Part shown: positions 16,301 to 28,366 of the stretch, piece after piece
How the letters are laid out: each line of letters starts with the position of its first letter
Position numbering within the stretch: the stretch's first letter is position 1
Origin: Citrus sinensis
Taxonomy: Eukaryota > Streptophyta > Magnoliopsida > Sapindales > Rutaceae
NCBI RefSeq assembly: GCF_022201045.2
Contig: NC_068557.1
Coordinates: 27,443,501-27,507,500, forward strand
DNA length: 64,000 bases
Direction of reading: 5' to 3'
The notes under the pieces: generated by a model
Databases searched by the model: none
Seen by the model: the letters and a program-made list of their open reading frames with translations, nothing else
What the model was told of the DNA's origin: nothing
Translations under genes and position numbers: made by a program

Positions 16301-17154
16301 TCAGACCAAAATGTATCACATAAAACACCAAGATGCAAACTTTAAAAATTCCAACAGGTAGGTCAACAAGAAATCAACTCATCCTCTACCAAATGTTTCC
16401 ATCAGATTCCAGACTGTATATTTACACAGTAATAACATTCAATAAACTGGTGCACCACAAAATAAACTTACCTCATTGCCAGTTTTGGCAGTTTTCTTGA
16501 TCTCTGCAACCAATTTCTTCTCCTGAAAAATTCAGCAGACCAAAGCTTTTAATATATATATATATATATATACAAGTTCGACAAAACTGAAACTGTGGGA
16601 GGCAGTAACATACCTCCAACTGAAGAGCTGCAATCTCACGTTCAACACCTACAAAATGAAATATTAATTAGGTTACTACCACAGCCACAGCATAAAGACT
16701 GCAGCATGATGGGAAAACTGATTTCGATAAACTGATATCCATCTCAGGAAATCTAATCATTTAGTTAGTGATTCAGGAGCACAATGGTCACAGAGGCGCC
16801 TTAGCAAAATAAAACAAAGTTAAATGTCTTCAATTCGAAGCAATGCATTCCAACAATTATCACTTAATATTGAATGAGAAAGGTATTTTAAACTACAGGA
16901 GTGAAAAAACAAACATACAAACGTACCTCTTGTAGCAGTAGCCATGTCCCTCTTGCTCTCCCTCAAAGCCTCTGTACCAATACATCATAATTAATCACTC
17001 ATCACCATTTATTCACAGATCAACAACGCATACCCTTAGCAGAAGTAAAAGAAAATGAAAACAATGGGGGGAAATGAGACAAAAAAGAAATGACGACGTT
17101 GTGAGAGAGAAAGTAAGCACCCTTGGGTGTGGTTTTTTTCCTGAAAATGTTCAT
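13306..17154 (-). CDS. VPS2.2: ESCRT-III subunit VPS2.2 (CHMP2-type Snf7 family)
   Basis: Eleven exons join in phase to 223 residues: 17154-17121, 16971-16927, 16648-16614, 16522-16472, 15847-15743, 15646-15575, 15189-15118, 14474-14394, 14295-14260, 14121-14042 and 13366-13306. The protein starts MNIFRKKTTPKEALRESKRD, has a basic coiled-coil Snf7 core (LARQLVRLRQQITNL, GATKAMVAMNQ, MDMTIEMMSESIDETLD) and an acidic EEETEELTNQVLDEIG helix. It ends in the MIM1 motif EDLEKRFASLRRI, which recruits the VPS4 ATPase MIT domain. ESCRT-III VPS2 caps Snf7 filaments on multivesicular endosomes. The short last exon is easy to miss but supplies the whole MIM1. The first donor (GTGCTT) is weak. An in-frame ATG lies upstream, but the conserved MNIFRKK start is preferred. 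VPS2.3 is the alternative name. Confidence 0.95.
13547..13569. repeat. G23 homopolymer
   Basis: An uninterrupted run of 23 G lies in the last intron of VPS2.2, directly before the duplicated block. On the transcribed strand it is a C run. Homopolymers this long are sequencing-error prone, so the exact length is uncertain. Confidence 0.85.
13575..14027. repeat. Perfect tandem duplication of 222 bp (period 231) in VPS2.2 last intron
   Basis: Copies at 13575-13796 and 13806-14027 read identically, including a 15-T run in each, and are separated by 9 bp. The block stops 14 bp short of the exon at 14042-14121, so the splice donor is not duplicated. The identity of a homopolymer run in both copies points to a very recent event or an assembly error. 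Confidence 0.9.
16552..16572. repeat. AT dinucleotide microsatellite
   Basis: An (AT)n run of about 21 bp in a VPS2.2 intron, just upstream of the exon that starts at 16522 on the minus strand. Confidence 0.8.
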
Positions 17155-17648
17155 GGTTTTCTTCAAGATTTTCATGGTTCTTTCTCTGGCCTCCGATGCG
17201 AGCTCCTTTCGCGTCATCCACTCTCTCCTGCACTGTGAACTGTGAAGTGGAGGCCGCCGCTGCAGAATTAAGCGACAGTGGTTTTTGTTTCGACTACCAA
17301 ACAAGGAAAGAGAAAGAGAAAGAGAATTCTTCGGGGAGCGTGCTTCTTCACTCCGGACGCAGTTTCGACGTTTATGCAACGTTACTCGTCCAACTAGCCG
17401 TTATAGACTTGTTCATTTACTTATTCACCCCTTTCTTTTTCTTTTTCTTTTTCGATTTGCTAAATCGATGTGCGATACATATCATCTGATAGTTATTTTA
17501 AAATTATTAATTATCTTAACGGAACATAATAAATGAAAGATGGATGTGATAGAAATTAGATCATTAACTATAATTTACATCATCAACCATCACAGTTCTG
17601 ATCCCACATTCCCACCATGATCACATTGTCCTTAAGGTGTTAACAATC

Positions 17649-17790
17649 GGGGTCTGATTACGGTGCAACTGTAATACCGTGTCACAGTTACATCCAACCG
17701 TTGGATTTACGTAAATAAGTGGAGTCTATTGAGATCCAACGACTTAATACAACTATGACACATTACCACAGTTGCACCACAGTTTCCCCC
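17649..17790. mobile_element. Small fold-back, MITE-like element
   Basis: The left arm (GGGG, then GGTGCAACTGTAATACCGTG) and the reverse complement of the right arm (GGGG, then GGTGCAACTGTGGTAATGTG) match imperfectly over about 50 bp. Both arms also carry a CCAAC-GTTGGAT stretch near the loop. No convincing target-site duplication was found, so class is unassigned. Confidence 0.45.
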
Positions 17791-18393
17791 TCTATTCGAA
17801 CCGAACACCGCAAAATACCTCAGAAAAAAGAGTCCTGCTTTAGTGTCTTGCAACTCTCTTGAATTTGCTGTTCAGAGATCGAACTCCATCCCCATTATTA
17901 AAATAATAAAATTTTATTGTACAGAGTTTAAATTCTAATTCTTATTGATAAGAAAATTAAGCTACCATGCTATTAAAAAAAGAGCAGGTTTTGGAATTTG
18001 GTGAAATAACAATTATATGAACCATCAAAGGAAATTAACCAAAAAAAAATGCAATTTTTCATTATTAAATAAAAACGACTGCCAAATTCATTCTTGGAGT
18101 AAAATGGTTCAATAGATAAATTATACAAACAAAATGCAAGCAGTTTTGACACTAACTTAGAAAAACTAAAACAGTTTGTATTAGAATTAGGACAATAGCA
18201 GTTCGAATTACGAAGCTTGGTTTTATTCTGACAATATCTATTAAAAAAGGTTACCGGGACCCCGGGGAAAAAAGGAGAAATATAATACTAACTCCATTTG
18301 AATAAAGAGTTGGTGTTCACAATAGTCAAAAAAATTGTTCGAATACCACAATCATTGAACCATATAAGTTCAAAAATTGTTAATTTAGCCAAA

Positions 18394-18420
18394 AATAATA
18401 ATAATAATAATAATAATAAT
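18394..18420. repeat. AAT trinucleotide microsatellite
   Basis: About nine AAT units in a row within intergenic DNA. Confidence 0.85.
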
Positions 18421-21194
18421 TCAACAAAAAATTAAACAAAACAAACTGATTTTACATGAAAAACATACATCAACAGTTAAAAAAGGAAAAAGTAAAAGAA
18501 AAATTATTTAGTACCAATAAATAAGCAATATGAGATGAATGTTGAAAAGTTTTAAAGTCCTTGTATTATGCAACAAATTAAAAAAGAGAAGAGAGCCAAA
18601 GCCATAGATTAAGCAACAAATCAAACCATTTGTGTCAGGAAGAGAGAACCTACATACACTGAATGATAATAGGTTTCATATTCACTTAAACAACCTAAAC
18701 TGCCAGAATATTTTGTCTACTGCAATTCTTTCTTTTTCAGACAATAAACTACCAGGATAACATATTGTACTACCAATAACATCGTCAAAATCCTCAACCA
18801 AGCGGGGTGCAAAAGGTCTGTATTAGTCCAAACCACAAGCAAACCCAAAGCCAGCTTAAGTGGGATTAGGAACATTCTGATTTAAGAACCTTCACAGCAA
18901 GACTTTCACCATTCCTGCTACAACCAAGAAAATGCAAGTCATTTTCTAATCAAGAAATAGTTCATATACAAGGAAAAATAGGTAACAAAACTGAGAAAAG
19001 CATTGCAGTAACTTAGTAGAACAACAATGCAAGACACGTACATGCATGTAACCCCAAAAGTTGAAGAACATGGCAACTCCGCTAATGATATTGTCCAAGC
19101 TCCCATAAAGTATTTGCGGAGTATGACTGTATGAGATTCAGATAATCAACAAGACAACTTGGAACCATGCCCATATTTAGAACTTCTACTGTTAAAATAA
19201 AAACTAAAAATAACAAATGGAAACTGAAAAACATGGAGAGCTCATTATCAAATTAAGTTGGCGAATGTGGTAGATAACTAACAAAAGGAACAAACGTAGC
19301 AGGCCATCCCAGTATTTTGGACAGTTATTTGGCAGCTTTTCAATGTGTTTGGACATAAATGGTGACAGATTGATTTACGGTTATCAAAGACAGGGCTTTG
19401 TATGATTTAACATTGATGCTGTATAAACAAGGTCTCTAGTGTTAAAACTACTCACAAAAGTATAAAAAATGTAATGTAGCTATAAGGCATTACACCCAAA
19501 ATTCCTTGGGCATTATACCCAACGAAACAGGGCAAAACACTTAGTGTTTGATCATGCGCCACAACCTCAAGTGTCAAATTACTAGAAATCTCTCATTATA
19601 TGGCTATGAATGGAATAAAATATGGTTATGAAGGGAATAACAAGAATATGTGCCAATTCGTACTTGTGTTGTATTGTGCAAAAGAAGTGACTGAAGCATT
19701 AATCATCTTCTATTCTACGTCATGGCCTCTGATTTGTGGAGTAAATTAATTGAGGGGGCTAATTTTCCATGGAGTACAATTAAGAAAACTGAGTTTGTCC
19801 TTTGATATTCTCTACCAGCATAGTAAAAAAGAGAAGGCCTTATGGCAAAATTTTGGCTTCTATTGCTGATTTGCAACCTTAGAAGTATTGACTGCATTTT
19901 TAGACTTTAAGGCACAATTGAGACACCTCAATCAAACACCTCAGAAAACCTAAAGAATATCTTTGGACCCTTGCTGGGACATTGCCAAAGAGATACAGAA
20001 TTTTACAGCCATTAATTAGAAGAGACGCTAATTAGGGCCTCATGAATGCTTTCGAAATATCTTTCTTCCGGATTCTAAACAAATCAGGGATGACATCAGA
20101 GGAAAACATAGAGCCAGACATGACAAAACTACTATGTGACCAACATCTAAAGTGTATTTAAGTAAGAAGATCAGAGTCTTTAAATTACAGACAGTTGTGA
20201 ATATCTAGCCTTTGTGAGAAGGTAAGTACTAGTACATATTGGTGTGAAAGCATCTCAAAACCTAGAAATTTTGCCTACAATAGAAGATATTTCCTAGTGT
20301 ATATTATTTAGACTTTCAACCATATTGCTACGCCATACAGTTTGCAGAGGTCAAGCGAAATGCAGAATAAACGTACCACATTACTATTGTATACTTCAGT
20401 GAGAAGACGGAGAAGACATAATACAAAAGCAACTGCAAAAACACTAGCACCCAAAATACATGGGTAGGAATATCAAAGTACAGCAGAAGCTAGAACTTGA
20501 AAGAAAGAAAGGAGAATTAATGTACTTGTACTTCAGTAAAGTTAGGTTTCATAGCAGAACTATCTATATATGGAAAAGTTATGAAGCACCATTCAAGTCA
20601 GGCTATCATATGTCATCTCCCCATCTCATTTTCTCAAGTATTTGTCAAGGATTACATGCTTAGAATAGATCTATCTTGTATGACTTTTTTGTCAAGTTAT
20701 GACTTTTTTTTTTTTTTTGGACTAGGAAAAGGGGACAAGACATGATACAACAGAGACAAAAGTAAAACAAAACACACCCACAGCATCATTGATCAGAAAT
20801 ACACAGAATAACTACCATGGAAGAAAAGGTATAGATCCAGTGAAAATTAAACATCCATAGAGAATTTAAAATTAATATATGAAAAAGAAGGACCTGCAAA
20901 TGCAAGTCACGAACATCTAAATTTCTCAAAGCTGATCCCTAAACAAAGCATGTTAATTTTTTATGATGATAGCAAATATTTTAAAAAGAAAACATATTTG
21001 AACAAGAAGATAATAATTGGACACACAAAGATAATAGCCCATATCATCGCAACAAGGTAGCAATGTACAGCCACATCAACTTGCCAATATCACATATAAG
21101 CTTTCCAATAATTAATCAAAAACGTGCAAAGAAAGTACAATAATCCAAACAGTAAATCCTGAGTAATTGCGATTATGAAATAGAAACAATACCC

Positions 21195-22055
21195 TCACTG
21201 TTGTTGCTGATTCTGCTGCTGCTGCTGAGCATTTGGTGGAGGAGGTGGCATACCCGGACGAAAGACAGGAGCACCAGGTGGAGGAGGCATCCCAGGACGA
21301 GGAGGAGGTGCGTTGGGCATCCCTGGCCTTGGCGGGCCAGATGGAGGTCCTCTCATCATCGGCCCAGGCGGCGGCGGGACCATAGGTCTCTGCCCAAACT
21401 GCTGAGGCGGCATAGGAAACTGCTGAGGTGGCCTCACACCAAAACCCTGTGGCGGCCCCTGCGGTGGTGGACCCCGCGCCATTGGCGGACCCTGACCTGG
21501 GTAAACAGGAGGCGGCATCTGACCCGGCGGTCGAATCACAGGGGGTCCACCTGAAGTAGCTGGGTAAGTCATTGGTGGAGCGGAGAGTTGTGGTATTGGC
21601 GGCCGCGAGATCTGTGGCTGCATCATGCCGGGAGCGGGCCCACCAACACCGCGAACGGGGCCAGCGAGGCCAGGCTGAGCTTGAACAAGGGGAGCAGCGG
21701 GGACACCACGACCAGCAGCGCGACCAATGCCAGGGCCAGCAACGGCAGATGCGGACACGGCCTTGGCACGTGACTCTTCGGGAGGAGGAGGGCCTTCGAC
21801 GGTCATGGAAATTACCTCTTCGCCCCTGAGAAGGACAAGGCCAAGAGTGCGGCGGTCCTCGCGCTCCTCGTTAGTGTTGTTCTTCTTTCCCTTGGCGGGA
21901 GGAAGCTTACGAAACTCTTCGCAGTCGCCGAGGACGAGGTTCATGTGGCGGTCGAAAGCCATGAATTTGCCGACAAGTTGCCGGCCGTCTTGGATCGTGA
22001 CGCGCATCCGGTAATTTATGAATTGAAGCATCTTCGAACTCTTTGACATCGACAT
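21195..22055 (-). CDS. SmB: Spliceosomal core protein SmB (SmB/B')
   Basis: A single uninterrupted reading frame of 286 codons. I chose the ATG at 22055 ([19 protein letters not shown]) because it matches the conserved SmB start. The frame stays open for 28 codons upstream to another ATG at 22139, but that stretch is not family-like. Residues about 8-85 form the Sm fold. Sm1 contains [20 protein letters not shown] and Sm2 contains [19 protein letters not shown]. The basic GKKNN linker between them is the usual SmB loop. The remaining 200 residues are a Pro/Gly/Met/Gln-rich tail ([13 protein letters not shown] and related units) ending in poly-Q, typical of SmB. SmB joins the heptameric ring on U1, U2, U4 and U5 snRNAs in the nucleus. 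The gene has visibly higher GC than its surroundings, so its antisense strand shows long spurious Arg-rich ORFs. Confidence 0.97.
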   Translation of the reverse strand: MSMSKSSKMLQFINYRMRVTIQDGRQLVGKFMAFDRHMNLVLGDCEEFRKLPPAKGKKNNTNEEREDRRTLGLVLLRGEEVISMTVEGPPPPEESRAKAVSASAVAGPGIGRAAGRGVPAAPLVQAQPGLAGPVRGVGGPAPGMMQPQISRPPIPQLSAPPMTYPATSGGPPVIRPPGQMPPPVYPGQGPPMARGPPPQGPPQGFGVRPPQQFPMPPQQFGQRPMVPPPPGPMMRGPPSGPPRPGMPNAPPPRPGMPPPPGAPVFRPGMPPPPPNAQQQQQNQQQQ

Positions 22056-22722
22056 TGTGTTGACTTTAGGGTTTGCCCACTCTGCTGCTGCGATTTTGGT
22101 TTTCTCTTTGGTCTTCTTCGCTTCAAATCGAAGACCCAAGTGTAAGAGAAAGAAGTGAGAGAGGTTTTTACTTTCTAGGGTTTTGGGAAACTGGAGCGGG
22201 CCGGTCGAATAGATTTATTAAATTTGGAGCCTTGGGTCCAGAACCCGGTTTGTCCGTGAAAGCGGCTCAACTATTTTCTTTCGGGAAAAAATAAAAAAGA
22301 CAGGGTTTATTTCATTTACATCCCTTGATGTTTGTCTAATTACGATTGGTATTTAAAATTGATTTAATTTTATTTTCAAAGCCGGACACTAGGCCCCAAT
22401 TAAGTACGCGCACAAGGTTACTTTTAGAGCTACTCGCTAAACCCTCGTCGTCGTATTATCAGGCCAAAAAAAAAAAAAACTCTTTTAAAACTTCTGAACA
22501 CACCATTAAGAGAGATCAAATAGGATCCGGCTCCAATGGCAATTAGCATAATAATCAAAGCTAATCAGTTGTTACTGTCAAAGAACAAACAAAAAACTTT
22601 TGATGGCAAATTCATTGCATGAAATCCGCTAATTCTGGATTCTTTGTCGGCGGCGAAGTGAAAAGCTTCATCAACTGTTCAACTTCAACTGCCAAAAAAC
22701 GTATTGTTTGGGACCCTTTTAA

Positions 22723-22890
22723 ATGGGAGGCACAACCACAATATTGAAAGCACTGAAATTGATTAGAGTCCAGGCCACAGTGATCGTGATGCTTTGCTTG
22801 TTTATAGCGGTGGCTATGTGCCGTCCTGAATCGGCATTGGCTATTTCGATTGCTAAGATGGGTTCGATGGCGAAATCATCATCCAAGTGA
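22723..22890 (+). CDS. Unrecognised small ORF, 55 residues, one hydrophobic segment
   Basis: An ATG-to-TGA ORF upstream of and divergent from SmB. It has a short polar start (MGGTTTILKALKLIRVQ), a hydrophobic segment of about 17 residues (ATVIVMLCLFIAVAMCR) and a Ser/Lys-rich end (MAKSSSK). That shape would suit a small membrane or secreted peptide. I do not recognise the family. It could be chance, since the interval holds other short ORFs and decayed sequence. Confidence 0.2.
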   Translation: MGGTTTILKALKLIRVQATVIVMLCLFIAVAMCRPESALAISIAKMGSMAKSSSK

Positions 22891-22952
22891 GTTAACCTCT
22901 TCATTGAGTTAGCAAAGCTGGCCTTTCGGACCGTGCAGAAGCGTCTCTAGTG

Positions 22953-23261
22953 ATGAAGAAATGTGAAGAAAAAGAAGTTTTTGTCACTAAAGTTGATCCA
23001 TGTGATTTTCTAGTTTTGGTTGCTATCTTCGGTTTCATTTTTATTTGCAAATGCGTTTTATGCATTCTGGCAACAAAAAAGTGTTGTCAAGCTCCAGGTA
23101 CAAGTTTTCTTGAATTATTATTTTTTTTTTTGTCAAGAATTTTCAACCCCGATTATTAGCCAAAACACCAGTTACTGTCGTTGAATTTTTCATTAGGTGT
23201 TGTTGGTGACGCATGGACAACGTCTTCAAAAGGAACTTGCTTGTACAGCAAGAACTACTAA
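22953..23261 (+). CDS. Unrecognised possible two-exon small gene, Cys-rich membrane peptide
   Basis: An ORF from the ATG at 22953 runs through a hydrophobic segment (FLVLVAIFGFIFICKCVLCI) into KKCCQAP and meets a good donor at 23097 (CCAG then GTACAA). An acceptor at 23196 (CATTAG) restores the frame, giving about 69 residues ending LYSKNY. The splice-consistent frame is suggestive, but no homology is recognised and a decayed gene is equally likely. Confidence 0.18.
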
Positions 23262-23457
23262 CATAGATGATTGGAAGCGTATATTGATGAGTAAAGCCTC
23301 TCAATTCTTGTTAGACTTAACATTGTTAACTTCATAATTGATAGTTGAAACCATCTAGTTGGCTTTGTTCTCTATTGAAAAATAAACTCTAAAATGTAGC
23401 AAATATTTAACCAGAAGCAGCGATGGAAATTCCTAAATTTTATCCCAAATTGTCTTA

Positions 23458-23729
23458 GGGTGTGTTTGGGATTGAGGTTGGGCAGCTGTAGCTTAAAAGC
23501 TACAACACTAAAGTGTTTGGTAAACACTAGCGACTGTAGCTTTTAAGCAATGTTGATATGATTTTTCACTTGTATAATACAAAATTTATTATATCTTTAA
23601 TAATTTTATCAAAATTATTATTTAAAATTTATATTTACTATATATTATTAACTTTTATTTCATAATTACAGTTTTTTTTCACAGCAGCTGTAGCTTAAAA
23701 AATACAGCACCTCAATCCCAAACGCACCC
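23458..23729. mobile_element. PIF/Harbinger (Tourist)-like MITE, copy 1
   Basis: A 272 bp AT-rich element with terminal inverted repeats. The left end is GGGTGTGTTTGGGATTGAGG and the right end is its near-perfect reverse complement (CCTCAATCCCAAACGCACCC). It is flanked on both sides by TTA, the 3-bp target duplication typical of PIF/Harbinger elements. A related copy lies at 28367-28646. There is no coding capacity. Confidence 0.85.
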
Positions 23730-24312
23730 TTAGTTAGGAAATTTTCTCCAATCTTCTGATAAATAAATTATGGTTTTGTTGGAAAAGTTGTATCTGTGGC
23801 TTGTGTCTTGTGAGGGACTCTTGGAAGCTCCTAAACAACTTCATGTTCAATATTTGACTTGTGCTTCCTCTTCGTTTCTAGCTTCATACTGTAAAAACAA
23901 AAAGTGATCAAGAGTCAATAACTCAATTTGTTTCTTTGGAAGCTTGGAAGTAAATAAATATATTAGGCTAATATTGAAGGATTCAGTTTCGTGTATTTAT
24001 TATGGTTATAGGTACAACAGATTCCTTGTTGCAGCATAAGAAATTTTGGCTCTCTGGTCATTTGTCAAGTTGAATACATTCTCTTTGACATTTGCTTGTT
24101 ACTTGAATTGACAATTGCAAATTGCAAGCCAGAGCTGAATAGACATTAGATTAGAGAGGCGTCCACTTAAACCAAACTCTAATTTTGTTTATCTAGATCA
24201 AGATTCTAGCAGCATTTTATTTTCTAATCTCTGATTCAGTGTATTATATTTATTTGTGAGGCGGTTCATTGTTTTATTACAATCCATTCGGAGCATTTCT
24301 GCAATCTTGTAG

Positions 24313-25018
24313 TTGAAAGTGGAAGACAACATTGAAGATACAGAGAAATACTTCAAGATACTTGTGGAGAAGAAGAATATGAGTTTGAGTGTAGAATCAG
24401 TTGCTAATTTACGCATGGAAAATGGAAGAATCACTAGTTACCGAAAAGTAAATCCACACATAGTCACGTACATGGTGGTAAGGTTAAGTCTTTGTTAGTA
24501 GATTATGTGTTTACTATGAGTACTATTGATCAAAATGTTGATTAATCATCACTACCATATTGCTAAATAGCTTTGTTTTGTTCTTTTAGAATGAAACTCA
24601 ACGTCAGGAAATTCAATGCGACTTTATCTCCATTTGCAATTTCTTTGTTTCTAGGTGACTATCTTGGTGGTAGTTGGTAATGGGATATTTTTTAAGCCTA
24701 ATATGCCCGTCATTGTTGATCCATAAGATGTAGAGTGCTTCATGAAGCAGCTTTCACCCCTCACTGAACATGGCAAAATACATGAAATTATTCTTATAAT
24801 TAAGTTTCCTCATCTTGTGATTTTGCGGGTTCTCATTCTAATGTGTGGATTCTACACCTAATCTGTCTCTTTTTCGTTTTCCTCTACAGGGAATAAATGT
24901 ATTTTGGATCCCTCGGGAAGAAAATGACACCCCGTCATGTCATCATCAATGTGTGAAGAAGTATCCTCATTTATATCCTTTAAAACACTCCAACTCAAAT
25001 GGGAGTTAGAGCTCTGTA
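24313..25018 (+). other. Unrecognised ORF fragments, possible decayed gene
   Basis: The first reading stretch, 24313-24498, encodes charged sequence (NIEDTEKYFKILVEKKN, then ENGRITSYRKVNPHIVTYMV). A second, about 24891-25018, follows an AG (GINVFWIPREENDT, then CVKKYPHLYPLKHSNSNGS and a stop). They could be exons of one gene. I could not link them confidently and recognise no family. Stops and poor junctions between them argue for decay or chance. Confidence 0.15.
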
Positions 25019-25147
25019 ATTCTTTGATGCAAAATACTCCCTCTTTTGTTCTTTCGTGGTTTAATTAGAAAATAACATTGAGTTTGATTAGAAAATAACA
25101 TTGGTAGGATCTTGGTGTTCATTTAAATTATTGTAATTGATTTTGTT

Positions 25148-26240
25148 AAGAATGTCATTTGGCCACGTGGCCAAAGCCACTCTCTCACAATTATAAGGGC
25201 AATGGTTCGAACCCCACAAAAGTATTGAGGAAGTTTAATTTCTTTATCAAATATCATTAAATGTCAGTGGAGTAGACATCTTTTGTGAAGGGTTTATATA
25301 ATTGCTCAAAGCTCACTACTCGGGATTTTAATTTCATGAAAAAAAGGCCAAAACCGATGTGTTATAACATTGGCTTTGAGGCCCGAGGGCAGAAGTTGGC
25401 TTTTTCTCCAAAAGCAACTCGATTTTTCTCCCATGGAACATTCCTTGGGAACTGATATTTTTTGAGAATTTATTTCAAAAATAGGCCGAAAAAATTAGTT
25501 TTTCTTTAAATTTTGGAAAAAATTTCACCAAAACTACTCTGGGGCTCTAAAATGACTCTTATTTTTTTCCTATGGCATCCTGTTGCCTATGGGAAGGTAC
25601 GTGCAGAAAAATAAGTCAAAATTTTAAAGCACCCCCAGGAAGGCCCATGAAAAAAGGCCAAACTGATATGCTATAACCTTTGCCTTTAAGGCCCGAGGGG
25701 AGAAATTGGGTTTTTCTCCAAAAGCAACCCGGTTTTTCTCCTTTGGGACATTCCTTGGGCCGGTGGGAGTACTCCCAAACAATACTCCAACGCCCTTGAG
25801 AGGCTCTGATAGTTTCTTGAGAATTTATTTAAAAAATAAGGTGAAAAAATAATTTTTCTTATATTATTTTGGGGTTCCAAAAGGACTCTCATCTTCCTTC
25901 GAAACTCACTAAGCTCACTAAATATGAGTGGAGTCGACATCTTTTGTGAGGGTTTAATTCATTCCTTGGAGCTTAATTTTTTCCCCAAATCTCACTACCC
26001 AGGAGTTTAATTCCTTCATTTAAAGCTCATTAAACTCACCAAATTTCATAAGTAGACATCTAATGCACTCAAGTTAAGCTCATTAAATGTCATGGATAGA
26101 CGTCTTTTGTGAGAGTTTAATTCATTTCTCAAAGCTCACTACTCGAGGGTTTAATTCCTTCCTCAAAACTCACTAAATATCATAAGTAGACATTTAATCC
26201 ACTCAAGTTTATTGCAAAGCTCCCTAAATGTCATACCATA
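25148..26240. repeat. SINE-like head followed by degenerate local repeats
   Basis: At 25155-25220 there is a tRNA-like pair of promoter boxes: TTGGCCACGTGGC (box A-like) and GGTTCGAACCC (exact box B). Downstream, a motif resembling GTAGACATCTTTTGTGA followed by AAAGCTCACTACTCG recurs at about 25270, 25930, 26050, 26100 and 26185. A second motif (GGCCCGAGGG, then TTTTTCTCCAAAAGCAAC) occurs near 25380 and again near 25690. Divergence is high. This looks like an old, rearranged repeat cluster, possibly from several SINE copies. Confidence 0.5.
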
Positions 26241-28025
26241 GAACAATTTTATTAAAATCATGATGTTGGTAGATGCTTAAAAATTATTATCATGATGTTG
26301 GCAAATGCATAAAAATTATTTAATTATTAACGAAATTAAATTAGAAAGGAAACTTATGTATTAGTGAATAACAATTGAAATCAATGCACTATTGATATTC
26401 CATTATTTATATTTTCCAAATCAAATCAAATCAATTATCTACTTTCTATATTCTATGCATGTCTATGAAATGAACTCATCGCTCTCTAGCCAGTTGTTAC
26501 TATGTGTCATTGTTCTCATATTTCATCTCATGTTGCTGTTTGGTCTTCTTATTTGACCTCAATTTCTCAATAATCATCTCCCATCTATCCCATATTTTGA
26601 ACAAGTACTCATATGAGTTATAAATCTTGCCCCTTGCCACCACCTTAGCGGGCACTATAAACCAGCTTGCACAAATTATGGGTATTTATTGGTCCAAAAT
26701 GCTGCTTTCAATAGCTCCCCTCATTGAATCATAACCAATGGAATCACTAATGATAAAGCTATAAGCCCTAATAAGAACTTCTTCAACTTCATTAGAACTT
26801 TTGTTTCCACTTTCACCGTCTCTTCATTTTCACCACCATTAACTGTTAGATTTATTTATCACATTTTGTAAACTGACATAAATCATTCTAATTGTTTTCT
26901 ATATTTCATCAAATTAATACGTGACTGATGTCAAATATAAGGAGAAATATTGACAAACTCATTTATTAAGTGATCAAATATTGTGTTAATGAGTCTGATT
27001 TTGACATACCCTATACAATAGTATATTATGGACAAGCATAATCCTTAATTGTGTAATTTTAGCTCATAATTGGACGGGCAATTTTGTACTAACACATGAG
27101 GGGTCCATGCGCTCAGCCACAGTACTTAAGTGACTTCAGCCTATTAGAAGTTTACTGTTCACGAATTTGTGGCATGAGTGCAGTGCACTTTTCTCCCTTC
27201 CTCTCCCGTGTGTATGTGTGCAGTGAATTTTGAAAGAAGCCTTAATCTTGAGTTGAAGTGAAGGAACCAAGAATTCAGAAGCTAGATCAAGGCTATAGCA
27301 ACTCAGTAGAAGCTCCATAACAAACTTCCAAGTTCAAATTCATAGATGATCAAGGTAAATCTCGAAAATTTACCTAAAGTATGTGTTTACTTGGAAATGC
27401 AAGATTAAGGGTATAAAGCTCGTATTTATTTCAACATTAACCTCACTATTCTTCGACAATTGTTGTTCAAATTCCTCCACAATCATGCTCGCAACCACAT
27501 TGTTGGTGTTCTGATGAGTTGTCGATAGGCTTCTCCACAATTGGCTTAGATGCAAATTGCCATGAGATTACTAATTGAAGGCTGAGATTGATTAAACTCG
27601 CGTCGATTGCAGTGGTTGCAACGTTAGTGAGGTTAAAATAAAGAATATTGATTTATTGTTACTATTTCAGCAAATTACCAAAATTTGGAAAAGGCTAAAT
27701 TGAACTTGATCTTTCAGCCAGTTCCTTAAATGTAATGGTGCTTTTGGTCTTTCATTTTTAAGAACATGTATCATGCTCCTGTCTCTTGTGTGCGGTTTGT
27801 TAAATGCCTAAATTCAAAGACATGGCAACAAATTTTGAAGCAAAGCCGACTTAGCTAAACAACATCGTTCGTGGAAACACAACAATCCATTTAGATTTTG
27901 ATGGAATCGAATAAAATTGATCGACTCATTGACACTAATTTACTCACTTGCCATTATGTCCCACACCTCTCTTTTTTCTTTAGTCCCTATCAACTCTTTT
28001 TAGATCAAAATTCTGATTTAAAGTT
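26241..28025. other. Intergenic, no gene recognised
   Basis: AT-rich sequence with no ORF above about 60 codons that looks real. It may hold distal promoter sequence of VPS54. I see nothing else that I can name. Confidence 0.35.
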
Positions 28026-28191
28026 GAAAAAAAAAATCTACACGTTGAATTTTAACTAAATTTTCTATTTCTTTTTATTTCCATGTAGATTTACCAATCA
28101 GTTGATCTCAATTCAACATACTTATGAAATCTCATATCATATTTCTTGAATTCATTTTTGGTTTTTGTTGAGTAAAATTTGAATTAATATC
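28026..28191 (+). repeat. Upstream copy of the VPS54 leader/promoter segment
   Basis: This segment aligns with 28898-29062, directly upstream of the VPS54 ATG. Shared landmarks in order are GTTGAATTTTAA-TAAATTTT, a T-rich tract, CCATGTAGAT, TTGATCTCAATTC, TTTCTTGAATTCATT and TTTTGTTRAGTAAAATTT-like text. Divergence is clear, so the duplication is old. A MITE was inserted between the two copies. Confidence 0.65.
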
Positions 28192-28366
28192 ATTTAGTTG
28201 TTGCCTGCAGATTTTAGAGTTTAATGGGAATATAAACTATGCCTAAATTAAGCGTGCATGTGTAAATTCTACCATCAATGAAAATTGATGTTAAAACTTT
28301 AGTTCTCCTCCTATTAATACGAGAAAAATCTAGCTGAGTAGCTGTAATTTCTTTTACATTTGTTTA

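Larger units (their letters stand above)
17155..21194. other. Intergenic: VPS2.2 promoter and SmB 3' flank
   Basis: These 4 kb have no ORF that I could tie to a family. The left end holds the VPS2.2 leader with a CT/GA-rich stretch near 17310-17330. It also holds a small fold-back element (17649-17790) and an AAT microsatellite. The right end is probably the SmB 3' UTR. A poly-T run at 20706-20719 and many stop codons in all frames argue against a hidden gene. A noncoding transcript cannot be excluded. Confidence 0.4.

Noticed and set aside
17155..17379. N-terminal extension of VPS2.2 from upstream in-frame ATGs
   Set aside because: The family start MNIFRKK is at 17154. The upstream residues are Ser/Leu-rich leader translation.
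21201..21829. Long Arg/His/Ser-rich ORFs on the plus strand opposite SmB
   Set aside because: They are antisense to the Pro/Gly-rich SmB tail. GC-rich repetitive codons remove stops on the other strand, and the products resemble no family.
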